Shown: in pieces, positions 60,851-64,000 of the stretch | Layout: each line of letters starts with the position of its first letter | Numbering within the stretch: position 1 is the stretch's first letter | DNA from: Pseudoalteromonas sp. G4 | GTDB lineage: Bacteria > Pseudomonadota > Gammaproteobacteria > Enterobacterales > Alteromonadaceae | DNA length: 64,000 bases | Direction: 5' to 3' | Assembly (NCBI RefSeq): GCF_028875915.1 | Contig: NZ_JAPEHW010000009.1 | Span: 1 to 64,000 of the forward strand | Position numbers and translations under genes: made by a program | Notes under the pieces: generated by a model | The model's input: only the letters and a program-made list of their open reading frames with translations | Database searches by the model: none | What the model was told of the DNA's origin: nothing

Positions 60851-63406
60851 TTAAAAGTTGAAACGAACACCCGCAACATAGCGACGACCGTCGGCATAAA
60901 CTCCGGTTAGCGCATGCTCAACACCTTTTTCTTGGTAACTGAAAGTATGTTCATCAGTTAAATTAATCGCTTCAAGAACAAGGGTAATATTTTCGGTCAC
61001 ATTGTAGTTAATGTTTGCATCGATTTGACCATAATCGGCGACATAACCTGGCCATCCTAAACCTGTGTCATAACCTGTTCGGTAGTTATAAGAAATACGG
61101 CCATTAACATATTCATTTTCATAATATGCACTTAAGTTAATTGTGTGCTCAGAGTTGCCTGGAATCGTAATATCTTCACCATTAGGGCCTTTTGCTTCAC
61201 CATCTACATAAGTGTAGTTAGCCATTACACCAAGTCCTTGATAAATATCATGTTGCACTGCTAATTCAAGGCCCTGAATGGTACCACTTCGACCATTTAC
61301 TGGACGATTAACGAGAATACCAACACCTTCATGCGTTTCTAATGATAATTGTGAGTCTAAGAAAGACTGAATATCTTTATGAAATACTGCTGCAGAGAAT
61401 AAGCTGGCTTCATCAAAGTACCACTCAATGCTAATATCAAACTGGTTCGCTCGGTAAGGGTCGATATCTGGATTACCGCCTGTACCTGTTTTGGTTTCTA
61501 AATTATATGAAGTTGATGGTGTCATCGAATTATAATCCGGACGTGACATCACGCGCGCCGCAGCTAAACGCATAATTAAGTCATCATCTAAATCAATTGC
61601 AAGGTTTAAACTTGGTAATACATCAAAGTAATCTTTTGATTGTGTTTGCCAGCTTTCGCCTACATACGCACCTGTATCCTGGTTTGTTTGAACTAAACGT
61701 ACACCTAAATTACCACGTAAGCTTTCTGCATCAATATCAGCTTTAACATAACCTGCAACGATTTTTTCGTTGACCTCAAAGGTGCTTGCTTTCAATAAGT
61801 TATAATCCCAGCCTAACGCATCACCTTCACGTCTTACTTTATCTGAATTTGTGATTGCATAGTTTCTGAGCGTACCTGATGATCCTAAACCAGATAAATA
61901 ATCAGAAGGCATAGTGAGAGAATAATCAGCTAAAGACCAATTTAAATCAGTTCTTGTTGCTGTTTGGCGTTTTTCATTGTAGCGACTGTGATCACGGTAC
62001 TTCGCACCAAATTTGATATTACTAAACACAGCAACATCTACAGGGCGTGTGAAATCAAGTTGTAGATAGTGTTCATCATCTTTTGCATTGTTTTGGTCAT
62101 AGCGTAAGAAATCAAGCGACCATTTACTGCCATCAGCTGGGTCTTCGGCATAACTTGTTTTGATATCTTCAACACTTGATGCATCGTATGAGTGAACAAC
62201 ATTGCCACCCCAACCAACACTTCGGTCAGCGTGAGAGCCACCAGAGCCTTTGGTGTAACCTAAATGAACTGATGTTTGCCAAATATCACCTTGGTGGTCG
62301 GCTTTTAAGTCATATGATTGTGTTTTTAGCTCTGAGTTTCGAACTTTGGTTTCATCTAAAATATTGCTGCCATCTGGTGAAAGACCTAATGTACCAGCAA
62401 TAAGCATTTTACCAACTTTGTCATGCTCGATAATGGTTACATCTTGGTATTTAGAGCCGCCGTAGCCAGGTAACCATAGGAAGTTTTGGTTTTCGTTATT
62501 TGCTTCAAGCGTTGAATTTAGGGCATTAAAGGTGATATCTAACGTATCAGTTGGACGGTATTGCAGTGATGTATTGAATCCTGTTCTGATACGCTCTTGT
62601 GAGAACATTGCTGAACCACCACCACCTGAGCTATATACATTCTTATGAATGGTGCCATCTTCCATCTCGATATCACGGTGTGTCCAACTCCATGATTCAA
62701 TACCATCGCGACGTAAATTACGCTGTTGACGTATAACCGATACTAACGCACCAAAGGTTTCTTCATCGTTTTTCCAAGAATACATACCGCTGAGTTGAGG
62801 ATCTGTTTTACCTGATACTTCGCTGTGTTGTGCCAAGATACTACCAGCAATTTTATTTGCTTCTAAATCAAGTGGTTTACGTGTTCTTACTATTACGGTA
62901 CCACCGATAGATCCTTCATCAATATTAGCTTCTGGTGATTTGTAAACTTCCAGTCCAGAGACAATCTCTGACGGTAGCATGGTGTAGTTAAAACCGCGAC
63001 TAGCAGGGGAGTTTGTCCACCAATCTACAGAACCAACGGCTTGACCATTTAGTAATGTTCTATTTTGACTTTCAGATGTACCACGGATACTCACGCGTTC
63101 ACCTTCACCAAAATTACGTGAAATAGAAACACCTGTAATACGTTGCAATGACTCAGCTACGTTTTGGTCTGGGAATTTACCGATATCTTCCGCAGTAACT
63201 GCATCAACAACAGAACCTGAAAAACGTTTAGTATTAAGCGATTTTACTAAACTGCCGCGGATCCCTCTAACTTGAATAACTTCAACATCGCTTTGCTCTG
63301 CTGAATTAGATTCTTCAGCTGCATATAAATGAGAAGAAGAGATACTTGCAGCTATTAAAGCATGACTAATAGCGATGCTTAATTTTGTTTTGGTAGATAA
63401 AGCCAT
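60851..63406 (-). CDS. TonB-dependent receptor 4 (TonB-Xanth-Caul type)
   Basis: An 851-residue receptor. The signal peptide is about 1-29. A TonB-box-like VEVIQVRGIRGSL follows near 41. The plug has KFPDQNVAESLQRITGVSISR, GERVSIRGTSESQNRTLLNG and 'FNYTMLPSEIVSGLEVYKSPEA'. The barrel ends VAGVRFNF. It is a clear paralog of receptor 3; both share WDWW-like 'DWW' and 'ETHEGxxxxxxRPxNG' segments. AAGGGGA precedes the ATG. A long inverted repeat lies 54-114 bp upstream. A strong terminator follows. Ligand unknown. Confidence 0.93.
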   Translation of the reverse strand: MALSTKTKLSIAISHALIAASISSSHLYAAEESNSAEQSDVEVIQVRGIRGSLVKSLNTKRFSGSVVDAVTAEDIGKFPDQNVAESLQRITGVSISRNFGEGERVSIRGTSESQNRTLLNGQAVGSVDWWTNSPASRGFNYTMLPSEIVSGLEVYKSPEANIDEGSIGGTVIVRTRKPLDLEANKIAGSILAQHSEVSGKTDPQLSGMYSWKNDEETFGALVSVIRQQRNLRRDGIESWSWTHRDIEMEDGTIHKNVYSSGGGGSAMFSQERIRTGFNTSLQYRPTDTLDITFNALNSTLEANNENQNFLWLPGYGGSKYQDVTIIEHDKVGKMLIAGTLGLSPDGSNILDETKVRNSELKTQSYDLKADHQGDIWQTSVHLGYTKGSGGSHADRSVGWGGNVVHSYDASSVEDIKTSYAEDPADGSKWSLDFLRYDQNNAKDDEHYLQLDFTRPVDVAVFSNIKFGAKYRDHSRYNEKRQTATRTDLNWSLADYSLTMPSDYLSGLGSSGTLRNYAITNSDKVRREGDALGWDYNLLKASTFEVNEKIVAGYVKADIDAESLRGNLGVRLVQTNQDTGAYVGESWQTQSKDYFDVLPSLNLAIDLDDDLIMRLAAARVMSRPDYNSMTPSTSYNLETKTGTGGNPDIDPYRANQFDISIEWYFDEASLFSAAVFHKDIQSFLDSQLSLETHEGVGILVNRPVNGRSGTIQGLELAVQHDIYQGLGVMANYTYVDGEAKGPNGEDITIPGNSEHTINLSAYYENEYVNGRISYNYRTGYDTGLGWPGYVADYGQIDANINYNVTENITLVLEAINLTDEHTFSYQEKGVEHALTGVYADGRRYVAGVRFNF

Positions 63407-63459
63407 TGTTTCCCCTTGCTATATAATAAGTTTTATTTGTTATTTTCCTTTGTGAAAGT

Positions 63460-63520
63460 ACCCAAGTGATCAAGCCGCTTAATGTGGTGTCATAAATTAA
63501 ACAAGCGAAATCACTTGGGT
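63460..63520. promoter_or_regulatory. 11-bp perfect inverted repeat, arms 39 bp apart, upstream of receptor 4
   Basis: ACCCAAGTGAT (63460-63470) and ATCACTTGGGT (63510-63520) are perfect complements. A second short pair, CGCTT (63476-63480) and AAGCG (63503-63507), lies inside. It is either a leader RNA hairpin or a pair of operator half-sites for a looping regulator. I do not find it upstream of receptor 3. Confidence 0.5.
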
Positions 63521-63773
63521 GTGGTAATAGCTACATGATTAGTTGTGAATGGTATTGATTTCAGATGAATCATTGTGAAATATGCAAATGAAACGTATAA
63601 CTAAATGATAAATAAGGAATTTAAATTTTAAATTTATTTAATAAGTTAATATTACTTAAAGTGTTTCTTATGCGTTTTAATTGTCATCTGCATTAATCAA
63701 GGGCTTAGGTTAACTTAATACTGTTAGGTTATTAGACAAATACAAGTTTTAGTAGTGATTTGTGAAGTCCATA

Positions 63774-63899
63774 ATGAATTTAAACCTCTTAAAGATATTT
63801 GAATGCGTTACTCTTATCTTTATTTTAGTTGTCTATGTCTATGTCTATGTCTATGTCTATGTCTATGTCTATGTCTATGTCTATTTTGGACATCTGTAA
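63774..63899 (+). CDS. Doubtful 41-residue hydrophobic ORF containing (Val-Tyr)9
   Basis: ATG at 63774 opens a frame whose first 19 residues are hydrophobic (LLKIFECVTLIFILVV). It runs through the hexamer array as nine Val-Tyr pairs and ends FGHL. No ribosome site is seen. It may be chance; the intact frame across nine repeats is also expected for any hexamer lacking stops. Confidence 0.2.
   Translation: MNLNLLKIFECVTLIFILVVYVYVYVYVYVYVYVYVYFGHL
63830..63883. repeat. Simple sequence repeat (TGTCTA)9
   Basis: Nine perfect tandem copies of TGTCTA. Copy number of such arrays changes readily by slippage. Because the unit is 6 bp, changes would not shift a frame but would alter promoter spacing. 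Confidence 0.95.
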
Positions 63900-64000
63900 G
63901 ATCGATTCTTGTAGAAATGGTAATTAAATTTAACTGTTTAAATTACTAGATTTAAGAAGGTTTAAGTAAATAGCTTTAAATTAAGTTGTTGTGATGTATG

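Larger units (their letters stand above)
63407..64000. other. 594-bp region without a firm gene upstream of receptor 4
   Basis: AT-rich. It holds the long inverted repeat at 63460-63520, the hexamer array at 63830-63883 and one doubtful small ORF (63774-63899). Nothing else is seen. Confidence 0.5.

Noticed and set aside
63830-63883. CRISPR array or phase-variation tract
   Set aside because: The unit is 6 bp without spacers, so it is not CRISPR. A hexamer cannot shift a reading frame, so classical translational phase variation is excluded; only spacing effects remain.

Overview
The window looks like chromosomal DNA of a marine gammaproteobacterium of the Alteromonadales, most likely Pseudoalteromonas or a close relative. 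The grounds are AT-rich sequence, four large TonB-dependent receptors, many secreted lipoproteins and hydrolases, pqiABC, a UshA-type nucleotidase, an hmgA-maiA tyrosine-catabolic pair, and short non-coding repeats with terminal inverted repeats. The genus is an inference from gene content; there is no rRNA here to fix it. I see no tRNA, rRNA, CRISPR array, prophage or transposase.

Layout. 1-10 kb: the N-terminal 760 residues of a secreted Calx-beta-like repeat protein that runs off the left edge (minus strand), a secreted M20 amidohydrolase, MgtC-like and CNNM/CBS membrane proteins, a rhomboid protease, a LysE exporter and several small secreted or membrane proteins. 10-20 kb: a peroxiredoxin-glutaredoxin fusion, a DUF4382 lipoprotein, a metaxin-like GST, a MATE-like membrane protein, an EF-hand-type protein, an ArfB ribosome-rescue gene that appears frameshifted at a run of nine A, and TonB receptor 1. 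20-32 kb: an EAL-HDOD protein, a KfrA-like coiled-coil DNA-binding protein, SoxR, aspartase with a HypT-like LysR regulator, an Omp85-type barrel, a periplasmic binding protein, maiA, hmgA and a divergent MarR regulator. 32-48 kb: an S1/P1 nuclease with an Oar-like TonB receptor, an uncharacterised overlapping two-gene membrane/periplasmic cassette, ushA, a cyclophilin with a GlyGly-CTERM-like tail, an M16 lipoprotein protease, an OlsF-like two-domain acyltransferase, MAPEG and YghU. 48-64 kb: pqiABC, an iron-type alcohol dehydrogenase, a DUF4397-like lipoprotein, and a locus with two paralogous TonB receptors, a CadC-like membrane-spanning regulator and a protein in which a TonB C-terminal domain sits between Sel1/TPR repeats.

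How the genes may work together (inference). The nuclease, Oar-like receptor, UshA and OlsF-like synthase fit a theme of nucleic-acid/phosphorus scavenging and phosphorus-free membrane lipids. The 54.3-63.4 kb locus looks like a self-contained uptake system with its own membrane sensor and its own TonB-like protein; its ligand cannot be read from sequence. It and the 36.7-38.4 kb cassette are the best candidates for undescribed systems. The possible slippage-dependent ArfB is the most unusual single gene. Five convergent gene pairs abut or overlap at their stop codons, which leaves no room for terminators between them.
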